Assembly: GCA_021234155.1 (NCBI GenBank) | Contig: JAJEKV010000040.1 | Coordinates: 6,535,278 to 6,599,277, forward strand | DNA: 64,000 bases | Direction of reading: 5' to 3' | DNA from: Isoetes taiwanensis | Taxonomy: Eukaryota > Streptophyta > Lycopodiopsida > Isoetales > Isoetaceae | In this document: piece after piece, positions 1 through 13,376 of the stretch | How the letters are laid out: every line of letters begins with the position of its first letter | How positions within the stretch are numbered: the first letter of the stretch is position 1 | Notes under the pieces: model-generated | The model's input: only the letters and a program-made list of their open reading frames with translations | Databases searched by the model: none | Told to the model about the DNA's origin: nothing | Translations under genes and position numbers: made by a program

Positions 1-1399
1 TTTGAAAGGGGATGAAGAAATTAATGTAGATTGGCTTGAAAGAGACACAAAACATCTATCTATCAAAGAGATGAGTGATTAATCCCCTCAAAGCCATCAT
101 TGCCGGAAAAGTTATCACCATCATTTTGCCTAATTTGATGAAGAGAAATCTCCCAATTCTGCTTTTGTACAATTTAATGGTGATCCTTGTGTCTAGATGC
201 TCCGAAAGTATGCCCGAATAGTAGTTGTAGCTTCAATATTTTGGTACCAATGAATTCCTCAATCCAAGAACTGTAATTTGTATCTCAAATTCTTCACAAC
301 CCGACAAAAGAATATTCAAGTTGAAAGTTTCGATGAGGAAAGATGCCTCTATTGATGAGAGAGTGCCGAGATCGAGGAAACCACCAATTAGAAAACCACA
401 AGATAATCATCCCTCCCCGTTTGAATTGCAAAAATTACGCATCCATAGATAGATCTTTGCATGTTAGACACAGTGAAATGCTAGCCCCTACCAGGCTAGC
501 TCCCAATCCAAAGTAATTCGGGTTACAACCAGGTGAGATCGGGCATTCTTCAGCAAGAGTTGCCAAGAAAATGGTTTGAACGACTTTTGGGGGCAAAAGA
601 CAAAAAAATCAAGATTTTAGGCGCATTACCCACCTCGGCAAAGAACACCTTCCTCCTGCCTTCATTTATTACTTGCACAGCATTGTCTTCAATTCTGTTA
701 GAAATGTCAACTATAGAGTTTGAAATATCCAAACTTGAGCCTGCATCATTCAAATTATCAAACTAAATAAGTACTTATAGAAGAAAAAGCCAAAGTAGTT
801 ATACTTCACAAGAATAACTTACTTTTCAGTCTTTTACAACTATTACTTTGTTCAGCATTGTCTCTCTTCAAGTTTGGGCTTGTGGAAGATAATAAAGTGC
901 AATCTTCAATGGATTGCATAATTATACCAGCTCCTCCAAGTCGCCAGTGTGCTTAATGATGGATCTTCGGCATTCAATGGACTGACCGCACTATAATTGG
1001 GGAGCGATTCCAAGTCTGGATGTACATGGAAGTCCAATGGACCTGAACCAATTATGAGCATCCGCTCTCACAAGAGGGACAAGTTGATCTCTTTGAGAAA
1101 CATATGTAAGCGCAAATTGATGAAAACTGCATGCAATGTGCAACAATGGTTGAGACACAAAGTGGGTCAAAGGCATATGTACGTATGAACAACTTTGTAA
1201 TTTTGCAAATGCTACGGTAGAGAATTTTGGATGTTCCAAAAATGGAAGGTTGAGTTGCAGTCCGTATATCTTATTTAGAGATGAAGCTATTTCTTTCAAC
1301 TTCTCCAAATTTTGGTTGGAGTCTATGTTCTTCGCCTTCTTCCCGTTTAAAAAATAAAAAGAATGATGAAGCAGAAAAAAAAATTATTGAGCGCTATGT
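1..1399. other. No supported gene
   Basis: Only short ORFs on both strands with no recognisable motif. The stretch may belong to the same decayed transposon as 1400-1999, but nothing in it proves this. Confidence 0.4.
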
Positions 1400-1999
1400 A
1401 ATTACAAAGGTCATTAGCAATTACCCCTTTGTGAATTTCCTCCATACTCTTGTATGCCGTTGTCGCCTCAAAAGTTCCTTTTCCTTGGAAAGCAAAGATT
1501 GATGACAAGAATGTAATGACACCGGAGTGCTCACACCTGGCCTTTGCCGCTTCAATTTGCTTGCTTTGGCAAAGATCCACCTCGTGACCGCACTTCTTCC
1601 ACAACTTCCTTTTTCCTTCATTTCACCGGGTCGCACTTTTAAATCTAACATTCAAGTCATCCTTCTGCTTATCTAAGCCAGCAATCAAGGAGTTGATGAC
1701 AGAATAGTCCACCACACAATGAGGAAATGAGGGCTCATACTCACCCTCTTTCTCAACCTTAGCTGTAACACTTTTCTTCGTTTTAACCACAAATGACTGC
1801 CAGTTAATCTTTTGTCCTCTCACATGCAAAGTGAATGCCCGTGCAAAAAACTTCCCAATCTCTCCAACACAAACATCAGTTCTTTGGTAACATCTTCAGT
1901 TCTTTGGTTGCCCTCAGAAGGCAACACAGATGTGTCAAACATCCTCCTTGCTTCCTCTTCGTCTATGGTCACTTTAGGTTGAGTTTTCTTTGTTGCCAT
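1400..1999 (-). pseudogene. N-terminal relic of a Ulp1-transposon ORF
   Basis: Reading leftwards from an ATG at 1999 gives MATKKTQPKVTIDEEEARR, an opening like that of the minus-strand ORF in the 9.6-kb transposon (MAKTPKKSAAP at 32820). After one frameshift comes a segment ending in ...TLHVRGQKINWQSF, comparable to ...ALHLKGESVDWDDV at about 32440 in the intact transposon. The piece has several stops and frameshifts and no protease domain remains. I infer a fragment of a second, older member of the same transposon group. The similarity is by eye only, so the assignment is moderate. Confidence 0.45.
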
Positions 2000-2739
2000 T
2001 CTATCCCTGCACCAGCTTTGAGATTATGTATCACTGCAAGTTCTTCATTGTGTCTGCAAAAAACTAAACCCACTAAGTATCCTGAATAGTACTAACTCTA
2101 AGAGCTTAGCAATGAACTGCTACTTTTTTCAAATAATTACTAATTGTCATAAAAACACCAATTACCTTGGGTCTCTGTCCGCGAAAATAGCAAATGCTTA
2201 GCATGTCATGCTAAATAGCAGCTAACTCTTTCTAACTTAGCAATCGAACTTCATCTTCTTAGCAACCGCCGCTAATAACAATTTGAGCCCGCAAGTGTAG
2301 CACAAAATTGGCGTTTAATGTAACCTCGCTACTTAGCAAATGTTGCCTCGCAAACATAGCACCTAAATCACTAAGTAACTCCTGCACACAAGACATACTA
2401 ACTAGCAAGCATCAAAAAAAACATAGTACCAATATAACCTCGTTAGCATAATTTGCAAACATATGCAAACATAGTACCAAATGCTAAACTCGTTAGCATC
2501 AACTTATCGAGCTTGCACGACCAAACATTACTAAGTCAGATTACTTTTCCGGCGATACCAAGCCCAAAATATTCTCCACACTGAATGCAATCCTCCACAC
2601 CGCTACATTAACCTTTGTCTTCAATATAGAAGCATGAAATATAATAGAATGAAACCATTTCCACATTATTTACCATTCCCAAAGATTTGTCAACAACGAT
2701 TAGATGCTTACCACTAAAACAACTTTTCTTGAGTCCGGA

Positions 2740-3070
2740 AAATTGTTCGATGAGCAATTTGATCCGAGCTCTTTACAAAGCGAGTAATGGGATCTCGATT
2801 GTCTGGCAATCGATTGTTTAGAATGGTACAAATAACCTAATTTAGAATGGAAGCAAAGACACCACAACAATTTACTCCCGCCAGCTTAACCAAGCAGGGA
2901 AATGGGATCTCGATTGGGGATTTTGTTGAATCTAATGACTTGCAATTGTTTAGAATGGCATGTATAACGGATTTCGATAATTACTGCTGTGGGAGCAAAG
3001 ATACCACAAAGAATTTGATCCACCCAACTAACCAAGCAATGTACGGGGATCTCGATGGGGAGCAAATATG
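2740..3070. repeat. Degenerate tandem repeat, unit about 140 bp
   Basis: The phrases gggatctcgatt, caattgtttagaatgg, gcaaagacaccacaa and accaagca recur in the same order two to three times between about 2740 and 3070. Copies differ by substitutions and small indels. The flanking 2100-2740 is rich in 'tagca' words with no clear unit, and 3070-4160 shows nothing I can name. Confidence 0.5.
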
Positions 3071-4164
3071 TTTCAATCCGATCCAAGAAACTCCAAGAAA
3101 GTAGGAAAGGGGAAAGGTTCGACGGTTTAGAATCCATGGGCGGATTTAGTGCTAAAATAAAATTTAAAAAATTCAGTTAAACCCCTTAATTAGCTTATTA
3201 TTTAGGGCTAAAAATGGCGTCATTTATGCCACCCGTAGCGTGCGAGGACCCGAATACCTATGGTTAGATAGTCAAATATATTAGATTTATGGATGATAAC
3301 ATCTATGATATCGGAAAACAATCCTAGTATAATTCTTTTATGAAAGGATCGTCCCAAGAATTGAGCAAAGCTTCAAGGATCGGGAAGAAAACATATGGAG
3401 TAACTAAAATTATACACAATTGTTGACAGATGTCCAACATATTGGAATCTCTTCGTGAGCATGATCACCTCACTAAGAAGGATTCATTACTAGGATAATC
3501 GTTGACCATGTATAAGACGAGTCCCTCCACAACATAGGGAATAATCCGACTTAATGAAGAGAAGCAATCTAACAAGTCCGACCAACTTATTAGATGGCAT
3601 CGATCCAAAGGTTGGGCTATTTCAAGAGGGTGACAATTAAGAAAGGGGGAATTCTAAAGTATAGATTAGATCTAGAACAAGAATATTATTTTAAAGAATA
3701 CTCTTGGGTGACCAAAAGAACGTCATGTCGACAAAATCTTGTAGTCATAGGATTTATGTAAATAATTCATTAAGCCATAACTTTGCATCTTCTAGACGGC
3801 AGACATCTTTGACTCTTAAGACTCTTAAGTCTAAACCTAGGACGGTAATTATGACAAGATGAAGCAATTTACAACATCAAAAGAACAACAGTCAACCTCG
3901 ACACCACCTTAAGTAGAATATAGAATAGAATAGTTTTTTTAATGTCCAAGAAGACCAAGAGGCCATGGGACCGAAAGTTAAGCATCAATGCCAAAGTGTT
4001 ATAGACATTGACAAGTATGACATCATAGTTGGTATGGAGCTGCGAAAGCAATGATCGACTGTGATAAGCATGAGATATCAATCATGGCGCCCAATGGCAA
4101 TCGCTTTGTGGTCAAAGGTAAGGAAATTGCTTCTATAATGCAAATCGTCAGCTCAATAAGCAAA

Positions 4165-4600
4165 CAATAAAGAACAAGTATGCATGGCTAAGAGCAGATG
4201 ACCTAATGGATCAGCTCCAAGGAGTAAGAGTCTTTTCCAAAATTGATCTAAGGTCGAGCTATCACCAAATTCGCATCAAGAAAGAAGACATTCATAAGAC
4301 CGCTTTCAGAATGCGGTATGGGGTCTATGAGTTTACAATGCCCTTGGCGTATCAAATGCCCTAGCGACTTTCATGTGTTTGATGAATGACACCTTCAGGG
4401 ATTTCTTAGACGAATTCATCATCATTTTTTTTCGATGATATTCTAATCTATAGCAATTCTATGGAAAAGCATGCGTTACACTTAAGGACAGTTCTAGAAA
4501 AGCTAAAACAGCATCGTCTATATGCTAAATTCTCCAAATGCCATTTTACAACAGGTAGAGGGGATAGTTGGGGTATGTGCTCACGGGGAAGGGAATTGCC
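4165..4600 (+). pseudogene. Ty3/Gypsy reverse transcriptase fragment
   Basis: Translation in two frames gives [20 protein letters not shown], then [27 protein letters not shown], and after a frameshift [18 protein letters not shown]. These are the conserved blocks of the Gypsy RT palm, including the FDDILIYS active-site block. The copy has at least two frameshifts and a stop, with no protease, integrase or LTR attached. It is a dead fragment; its sequence resembles but is not identical to the RT piece at 56300-56589. The following 4600-5450 is AT-rich with no gene visible. Confidence 0.8.
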
Positions 4601-5459
4601 ACTAACCTGGCAAGAATAGAAGTCCTAGTAGGTTGGCCAGCACCAAGGAACGAGAAAAATAAAAAGTTAGTTTGTTCATTTCAATAGTCATTTCTAAATA
4701 GGTCAATTACGGGATCTCTAGGAAATATCTTCTTCCAATAGGCAAGAATCTACCTTGATAGCCATGAAGATGCACCCATTATGTCCTTCAGCTTCATAGA
4801 TAAAACATCTTATCCCTGTCTTGCCCACAAATGTGTTTTTTCATACCCTTTGATCAATTTGATTTTCTGTCAAATTTGTTCAATTGACCACTTGATTTAT
4901 TGTTAAATTTGTTTCTACGTGTGCATTGATAGGTTCTTAAAAGGCTAGAACATTGTTGTCCAGTTATTGGAGTTCTCTCAAACAAATTTCAAATATTTGC
5001 AAGCATATTATCTTCAAATTTCAACATATCAAAATTTATAAATCTCCATGTCTTTAATGTTGCCATGTTTCGCTTAGGTCACATATTAGGTCAATATATT
5101 ATCATTACATATCTACAAGATTTAAAGAAGTTATAATCTTTAGCGTATTAACTCGATTTGATATTTTACGTCATCAAATGAGAAAATTGAACATTAACGG
5201 AAGCATATGTTAATAGCTAATGAGAAAATTGAACACACTAATGGAAGCGTATTTTTAGTCGTTGTATTCATCTAATACCCAGGAAACCATTGCAATGATG
5301 TATACTCACCACTATCTTGTGCCCTGCATGTTTTTTACATTAAAAGCTTTCCCTTCAACTTTAATTTATTAAAAAAAAAAATGCCCTCGATATGAAAAAC
5401 ATGTGCGCCATTGGAATCTTTGCATCATTTGCCTGGTTAAAATCTTAGATGCCACAATT

Positions 5460-5858
5460 CTAGTGAACTAAATATTCAACACAAGGAAAAGCATCTAGAC
5501 AATGTCCCACCATTTCACAACGATGAGCATCAAAGTTAACTTTATACCTTGCATCTACTATGTCTACTACTGAAATCAAATCAAACAACATACCAGGAGT
5601 GTATAGAACATTTTCTAGACATACCTTCTCTTTAGTGTCATGATAAAACTGCAGCTTTCTGCATCCTTTAACTTCATGTAGATGGCCATTTTCTACTTGT
5701 ACACTCGGATTCTTTGAAATTAATGACTGTCCGTTCAACCCTAGAATCAATGGGCAAAGGAATACCTGCAGAAGCCATAACATGCACTCTGATACCACTA
5801 TTAGAAGTAGAAGCTTTTGATCCCAGGATTTGAACCTAGATAATAAACAAAGTCCCAA
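5460..5858 (-). pseudogene. Ty1/Copia protease-to-integrase fragment
   Basis: The minus-strand ORF contains VKGCRKLQFYHDTKE, then VCLENVLYTPGMLFDLISV. This is the stretch after the Copia aspartic protease where a usual element reads KNVLYVPGLxxNLLSV, just before the pre-integrase zinc region. Compare KNVLCVPGIIKNLISV in the better-preserved element at 39279. No gag, integrase or LTR is recognisable beside it. An isolated relic. Confidence 0.65.
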
Positions 5859-5859
5859 C

Positions 5860-7100
5860 CTTATACATTGTTCTCACTTTCGCTCTCCTGCAACCACATA
5901 GATAAATCCAAAAGGATGAGTTAACAATAGCTTTTGGCCCAATCTTTAAAGGATGAAAACCAACATAAAGATCACTTGCCTCTTCAGTTTCAACCTATTC
6001 AATGGACCAATTCCAGCCACTTAATGCCATGCTCAACTTTCGGGACAAAAACCTGACATGCAACACAAATCAAATGTGTTTTTATATCTTTCAGATTTGC
6101 CTTTCTTATCACCCTTGCACACTAATTAACACATGGCGTCATCTTGGGAATGATGAATGACAATTTGCAATGGGATATAAAAATGTTTCTTGTTCATACG
6201 ATTGTGTTTGACTTGTTTTTCTTGTTGGAGCTCTTGAACGAGCAACATTATATAATCATAGAGTTTGCTTGTAGGTGTTTTGTTGAGATATAGGTGCCTG
6301 GTAGAGATCATGAGAAGAGTCAAAGATGTACTAAATTATGACCTCAATTAGACTCCTACTGCTATGTGCCTAAACCTAGAGGTTGAACAATATCGTTGAA
6401 GAATTACAAATGAAAATACCAATGAATCACACGCATATATATAGAGGGTCAAAGTGTGCCATTCAACTTTAGAAAGACCAGGGATGTGAATTTTGATAAA
6501 GGTCAGGGCATTCACCTATATATAGTATAGATATTTCATCTGCATTCCCACTATAGCGGAAAAAAAAAAAAAAAAATTCCTTGGTATAAAGTTTAGAAAT
6601 TTAAAGAAAATGTTAATTTAAAAAATGTACCAGCTTAAAGTAGTGCACAATTTGGTGCAACAGGAGGCATGGGTATAGTTTTAGGCTTGGATTCAGTTTT
6701 ACATTTGATTAGGTCAGGTCATCGAGGAAACACTTATTAATAGTAACAAAACATTCAAAATAGGTTTCTATGTATTAAAGGTTGAATTAAAACCATCAAT
6801 GTTTTAAAGATGAAAACCAAACTTTCCTAAAACTACTACATTTGATTGCTCTGAAGCAGTTTTGGATTCTCAATAGCCTTATGACCAATTTAAAATCCAC
6901 AAGAATGGGCTATATTTATGGTGTCCAACAATATTATAGATGGATAGGTAGATAAACTTTTTATCGTCAACGAGAACCCAAACAAATCCCCAACCATTAT
7001 GTCTATATAATACTTTATTCATAGTACTTGTATTGGAACTTGAAGTTGGAAAGAACTTGAAGATCTTGAAAATTATGTATTTCAAAATTATTATGCCACT
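5860..7100. other. No supported gene; A-rich relic sequence
   Basis: A minus-strand ORF at 6126-6323 has no motif I can name; it may be retroelement gag. A 19-base A run lies near 6559-6577. Otherwise nothing recognisable. Confidence 0.35.
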
Positions 7101-7792
7101 CCATGCCACTCTATGCATGAGACGCTCACTGCCATACCGAGCGGTAAAGGATCATATCGCAAATGTGACACCATTAGACCCCATCGCTAGTCCTTTAGCA
7201 AAGCCTTGTCTGAGTCCCAGTTTGATAGCCAATTCCAAAGACGTAAAAAACATGTTTAGAGGGCTCTTCTCAACTGCAAAGGAGTGAACAATTCGAATTG
7301 ATGATATTGCCTGCTCTGCAACTATTTCATCTATGTCATATCCATGTTGACGAATATTCTCATACTCTGATAATGCTTTACCATAGAAATACCCAGGTGG
7401 TAGCAATAATGGTGTACGGTATCAGGACTATTGCTAGTTTCCAAACTTGGATAAAACCCACGAAGAATCCACTTATAAATTGAGATAAGTTCCGCACAAA
7501 TTCTTCCACCTGCACATTTCAATAAGAAATTAGTCTAGATTGCCTGAAAATTAAAAAAAATATAACAACAAAACTTCAAATATTGTTTGTTGTGCGGACT
7601 TGGCTTTTGGCTTATGCCCTCTTGCACAAGTATGCCATCAGAAGACACATTTTTCACCACCTCTGCAGTGCATATCTTTGTGTCAAGAAAGGCCACATTC
7701 TGTCGTAGAATTGCATGAAGATGCTATGCTCTAATTTTTGAAGTTTGACGTTCGTTGGTCCGCATCCAGCAGCTTGCATCTGCAATATATTA
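7100..7792 (-). pseudogene. ABCB (MDR/P-glycoprotein) transporter exon fragments
   Basis: Reading leftwards, conserved parts of the first transmembrane domain of plant ABCB proteins appear in the right order: ERQTSKIRA then AILRQNVAFLD (7790-7690), EVVKNVSSDGILVQEGISQK (to about 7605), FISGFFVGFIQVWKLAIVL (about 7470), and EIVAEQAISSIRIVHSFAVE with LGLRQGFAKGLAMGSNGV (7330-7152). Known ABCB proteins are plasma-membrane exporters, some moving auxin. Here the pieces lie in different frames, one stop precedes HLHAILRQ, and the Walker A/B nucleotide-binding domains are absent. One intron of about 90 bp may survive between the second and third piece. A truncated pseudogene. Confidence 0.8.
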
Positions 7793-8138
7793 AGATTCAA
7801 TTTCTAGCACAGTACTTGTATTGTCAAGAGCATCTTAAGGGCAATTTTAAGGGAAATCAACAAATGACCTGCAATCACGAGCAAGACTTTGAGAATATAA
7901 GCCCTTCGGCCAACCAAATTTGTAGCAGTAAGATAATTTTACAATGACTACTGCACATGGCATCCCCACAAACATGGTCCAGCGACAAGATGATCAGAAA
8001 TCTTCAACTTGATTGCTAAAATCTACATTTAGTATGTGTTATCTAATTTATGCAACAAGGCATTGAGTAAGCAATAAGAGTACTTATGCAAAACGAACAG
8101 GGGAAGCTTATTGGCATGTTTAGAAGATTGAAATTCCA

Positions 8139-8200
8139 TCGATCCGAGCCCTCGGATCGAGATTCTAGAGGGGGCGAGCATGCATGTCTCACATGCATGC
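8139..8200. repeat. Two adjacent perfect hairpins
   Basis: TCGATCCGAG (8139-8148) and CTCGGATCGA (8151-8160) are exact inverted copies with a 2-base centre. Eighteen bases on, GCATGCATGT (8178-8187) and ACATGCATGC (8191-8200) form a second perfect pair around CTC; its CATGCATG core equals the plant RY motif. No gene start is evident nearby. Confidence 0.6.
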
Positions 8201-8344
8201 ATTGCATCCCTTCTCTGGTTGGGAGATCGCTATACTAGGCGAGGTTCTTCATCAACGTCTCATCGGTGCTTCCTCTTTTCTCTCAGCAGTACCTTATTCT
8301 CTATTCTTTGAAACTCACCCTCCCCACCTTAAGTGTTTAATGTA

Positions 8345-8655
8345 TTTGTCGCCTGGCACGCGTGACCAGCCCCTCTATTTGAAAAGGTTTTTGTTTTGTT
8401 GTCGCGTGGCACCCATGATCAGCCCCTCCACTTTGGGAGGTTTGTTTTGTCACATTTGTTCTAGTGTTGGTGATATTCAGGTACAGGTTGGCAAGTGGCA
8501 GCAGCTTCGACTTCTCCATTCGTGGGTTTTTGGAAGCGAATTCTCAGCCTTACATTTGTCCAAGCCTCTTGCCAAAGTCTTATCACTAGGATTTTTCCTC
8601 GAAAACCCAAAAGGGCGGGGTTTTTTAATCCCGGTGATAAGCTTTCGGCAGGTGG
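8345..8655. repeat. 52-bp tandem pair and long imperfect hairpin
   Basis: About 8349-8452 contains two tandem copies of a 52-bp unit (cgcctggcacgcgtgaccag / cgcgtggcacccatgatcag). At 8571-8593 and 8627-8649 two 23-base arms pair with few mismatches (gccaaagtcttatcac / gtgataagctttcggc), and AAAACCC / GGGGTTTT pairs inside. The long ORF over this stretch (8184-8702) is probably chance. Confidence 0.5.
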
Positions 8656-8702
8656 ACCAAGCATCTATTAGCATTGTATTTCATGGGGTCCAAGTTGTAT
8701 AA

Positions 8703-11700
8703 TTGGACATTCCCTTTATTTTTGAGGGAATATCGAACCTGTATGTGGTTTTGCCTAAGATTTTAGAATATGAAATACAGGAGCTGGAACGTCTACCAAA
8801 ATAATTCAATGTTCTAACTAAGACTACTTTAACTAATATACTCAATGAGCTAATGCAATTATTTTTTATCTTGAATCTATGTTTTTTTATAACAACTTAT
8901 TCGATTGTCTTAGGGATGTATGGTCTATGGTTTCAGGAATTGTTATTTTTTACATTCATATCAAATTCCCCCTGGAACCCCCTGTTATTTTGCTACATAT
9001 TACAACACAATTCACAAAATTATGACGAAAGCCCACCTCGAGTTCGAGTTTATTTTTTAATTTGCCCATTAGTTATAGGCAAGAAGAGAAGTTCACAAAA
9101 ATTGTGATTTTTCCAGCATATGTAGCCGACCTCATAACTTTTGCAAACAAGAAGATTCAATAAGCTCATTCCAGGATCACAGCTATTTGAAGTAAACTAT
9201 GTATCGGCTCACTCAGTTAACTAAAGTAGCACAAACGATGACTTATCACAGTCACATCGGTATTTCTACTATAAACAAGTTATCAGCTATGTAATTATCT
9301 ATATTATTTCAGTAGATACATGGAAGGACTATAAGGGTCTAATAAAGAACATGTCATAGGCTACTGCATTTCATCCTAAGTAGGAGATCCATGGAGCAAG
9401 TTCGTCAAATCCATGCTTGGAGAATAAAGCTCATTTTGAAATGGTTGCAAACGTATATCGATATTCAGTGCAATATATGGGATAACAAAAGATGGGAAGT
9501 TTCAAAAACATACCAGCAGCCAATTCAAATATGATGCAGACGAATCATCTGCCATATTTTCTTTCAAGTCATGGGCCAAAAATGTTTTCCTCAATTCTTA
9601 TTTTGCGAACAGAAAGTGGTGTTACCATTTGTGGTAATGAATCACTTCTGCTTCTGAATATGCTGTTGCAGCATGCTCTAATGCATCACGATGCCTAGTG
9701 CATCATCACCTCCTTCATCAAGTGGCAAGATCATGCCCTGAATGTTCGTGCCCACAAATGAGTAATAATGCCATTGCTATTTTATTTTCCCCATATATTT
9801 CAAAACAACCAATAAAAAGAGAGGATGAAGGTCACAACTTGAAGCAAAGAAGGAGATCCCTCCTTTCCAAAAGACAAGAATGGATCAAGTCGCCATGGAG
9901 AACGTGCAAAAGGAGACAAAGGATTAAAAAGCCTCTCTTTGCAGGATAATAGTAAAATTCAAAAAACCATTGAGCAGGTATCAAAAGAGAAAATAAATAG
10001 AATTCCATAAACAACATGCAGTGAGCAATAATATGCAACATATCATTTATTTGCTGAGTTCATGCTATTGTGGCTCAGCACCCCATTTACTCCACCCAAT
10101 GCAAGCCGATTGGGTGTCTTAATAAACAGGTTGCCCCCCCGACATCTTTCCTTAGAAAACACAGGTTTTGATCCTTTATTGGCGCTCAATGGTGCAACTT
10201 GAGAATCAGATGGTCAAAATCTTAGATCCAAATTGCCATTGATGCCTGATTTTTCTTTGAATATAGAGATGCATTTGTCAAAGAGCTCCTGATGCATCAG
10301 AGCTTGCACGAAAAGCCAGACATCTTGCAGGCTGCAAAGCTGCTCAATTGCGGAAGATGTGAAAAAATGAAAAAATGGATGTTTAAGCAAAGAAAAGAGA
10401 TGAGCGCTATGCTATTCTACTGGATCTTACTTGCGATATGCCGGATCCAACCAGGATCAAGGAACATCAGCGGCTCCACTAAAGTTGGCGATATGTCAAG
10501 AATAGGGTACGGTTTCGTAAGAGGCACGGTTCACCAACAGTCACATAGTTCGCTCTTTTTCTTAATTGTCCATTTCCATAGATTAAGGGCTAGGTGAACG
10601 TCCATCTTGGATTTTAAGATATGTGGATAGGCTAGGCTCGGCCTAAAATGGTCCACGATTTGGTGTATATCCACCCCTTTCCAATATTTTCATGGGAAAG
10701 GAAACACCGAAATAATCTATCACCTAGATGCTTTATACAGGACTTCGAGGTGAAACCAAGAAATTGATAATGTCTTTGAATAGAAGGCTTGAAATTGCCC
10801 AATACTTTCTCCTAAAATATAATAGAAATACCTTCAATTTGCAAATATTACGAAAATACCATAAAAAATACCCTTCAGTTTGTAAATAAAATACCATCAG
10901 AAATAGGATATTCAGTTCAAATTTCGTTTGCTTCATAAACTCGCATCCAATCTGATTTGTCTTCCTTGGCATCACAGTTATCTCTCTTCTGGCAATACTC
11001 TTCTATGTCACAATGGCTATTTCTTTGCTATTTCTGCTCCACATCCCTCTTCGATGAACATCCCTTGCTTCCGTTTCAACTTGAGATAGTGCAATTTTCT
11101 TGCTCCATAGAAATGCATGATGTTCAAAAAATTTTGGATGCAGAGTTTTAGGCAGTTCACTTAGAGCTTTCTTGTAATTGGACCTTCTGGTCCCTCGGCT
11201 GGAACACGCCCAACAATTGTACAAATATGGTGGATAGCCGGCATGACTTGGTTTCAGACGTTGATGGGCACAATATCCATTTTAACCATCCACCATGGCT
11301 TTAACATTTCTTCAACTTCATCATGCCTAAGAAGATGGGCAACATAATGCTCACTTTTGATTCTCGATTTTTCAGTAAGCATGTACACAATTCCAAAATT
11401 AAGCTCAAAGTTGGCTCAAAGATGTTGATGAAGCTAGATCCAACAATATCAAATTGTTGTGGAAAAAGCTAAAAGACTGGTCTGCAAATACTACGTTTCC
11501 CCAGGCATTGTTGTGCACGAGCCAGATGTCATGCTACACAGGACGCACGATGAATTTCTTCGCATCAGAACCTCCACAAAAGCAAAGGTCCCACATCAAT
11601 TGGAAGGGGTGGGGGATGTGCATTTTCAACAACTTATTCTAAAACTAGTCTATCACAATAAGCTGGCCAAATAGCCTCACACTTTTATGCAAATGAAGTC

Positions 11701-13376
11701 TCACATTCTTTTGAAAATATAGTACATGCTGATACATATGAGGAAGAGGTGAGTCTAGACTCTTGCATCAAGTTTTAGCATGATAAGGGTATGGTCGATG
11801 AGCCTTGCTCTTTTAGCTTTGAAAACATGGACATGGTTTATGATAAGTTTGTTCTCCAAGAAGACTCTACCCAGCATCAATCTCCTCGGGCTGTAGATAG
11901 TTATGCCAATTCCACGTCCATCTTTGTAGTTCTTCTCCGTGAGGTCAAAAGTTGAAGGTAAAATACATAAATGAAAAAGCAGCTTCAACAAGTATTTAAA
12001 GACACATTGAAGAAGAACATGCAATAGCAGTAGTACCAATAGGCTAACTTAAAATTGAAGTTCCAGGCCCTACAACACAATTATGATGTTGAAGAAAATA
12101 AAAGATTCTCCTTGAAGATGAGAAACATTTGCAGTTAGCTAAGTAATACACTTCATAAACACCTACAACCATGTTGGGCATTATAGCATAATGTTAAAAT
12201 TGTTCTAAAAGGTATACTCTATGATACTTTCATTGTTATTCAATCCAAATATAATTAATTTCATCTCACATGAGAATAGATATGACCAAAGGCTTTAACT
12301 TCCAGTGACCAATAACAGTTGTAGGAACAAAATCTAGACTACACAACATTTCATTGAAAAATAAAAATAAAAGCATATGAAGTCTAAACACGATTTAATA
12401 TTTCTTCAAATGAAATATATTCTCTTATCCAGAGTAATTTGAGCATCAAAATTCATTGTATATTAGCACAAGGAACAGTTTCTAAAAGCACATGGAACTT
12501 GCAACAAATGAAAATGTGTAACAATTAAAAGAATGTCCAAACAAAAATTCCGCCCTGACCTCAATTGAGAATGGAGCTTCTGAGCCACCACCTTGTATTA
12601 TCTAAGGTAGCTTTTCCTCACATAATCAGTCCTTTTCTTTGCATTGAAAAAAACTTATGCAATGTTTACGTTTTGGTTTTCATAGTCTAGTAACAGACGG
12701 TGAATGCTAATTGAGATGAAGCTGCAGAAGAACACAAAATATTAACTTCCACTCTAGTTGAAAATTGTTGAATTGCACAAATCAAGCAACAGTTAGTAGA
12801 TAAAACTGTTAGAATGAAAGGACTCTCAACAGCTCATCTCATGTAGTTATGAAGTGGAAATATTTGCTAATCCATGAGCAGGTAGCTCATGACAAACAAA
12901 GTATAGGATGAAACCGACTTAAAAATACGTGGGCAAGTAGAGAAACTAGATTGAGCAAGTTGTCTAGTCACAAAAGCAAATGCCTGGTAAAAAAAATCCC
13001 CATGTTAATTCCTGAACTCTAAATATTTTTGAATTGTTTCAAATATATTTGCTCCAAAAGTCATAGTAAGCAAACTACTTATCTAAAATTTCTCAAGTTA
13101 ATTTCTATGGCATAAGATTCATGATTTTATGATCTCTAAATGTCATGATCTTACAAAGTGGCTATTTTCAAATTGTACAAATTTCCGATATAGTTGCTGA
13201 AAATTGCAAGTTTCAAATCTGAACAAGACATTTAATCCAACCCAACCCAACTTTTAAAGCAGCAAGATGCCATATTATCAATTACATGTTTTGTAGTATG
13301 AGGTTAATTCAAACAATGTGCATAGGACCACAATAGTGTGAGAGAATTAGACAAGCAATCAGATAAAAACTAACTC
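8703..13376. other. Long intergenic stretch without a supported gene
   Basis: Only short ORFs. The least random looking is a minus-strand ORF at 11755-12039 containing DLTEKNYKDGRGIGITIYSP and KAKRARLIDHTLIMLKLDA, which I do not recognise; it has no start context or neighbours to support it. No transposon ends or tandem arrays stand out. Confidence 0.35.

Noticed and set aside
8184-8702. 172-residue ORF as a gene
   Set aside because: It runs through tandem repeats and a hairpin, has no motif and no promoter or splice context.
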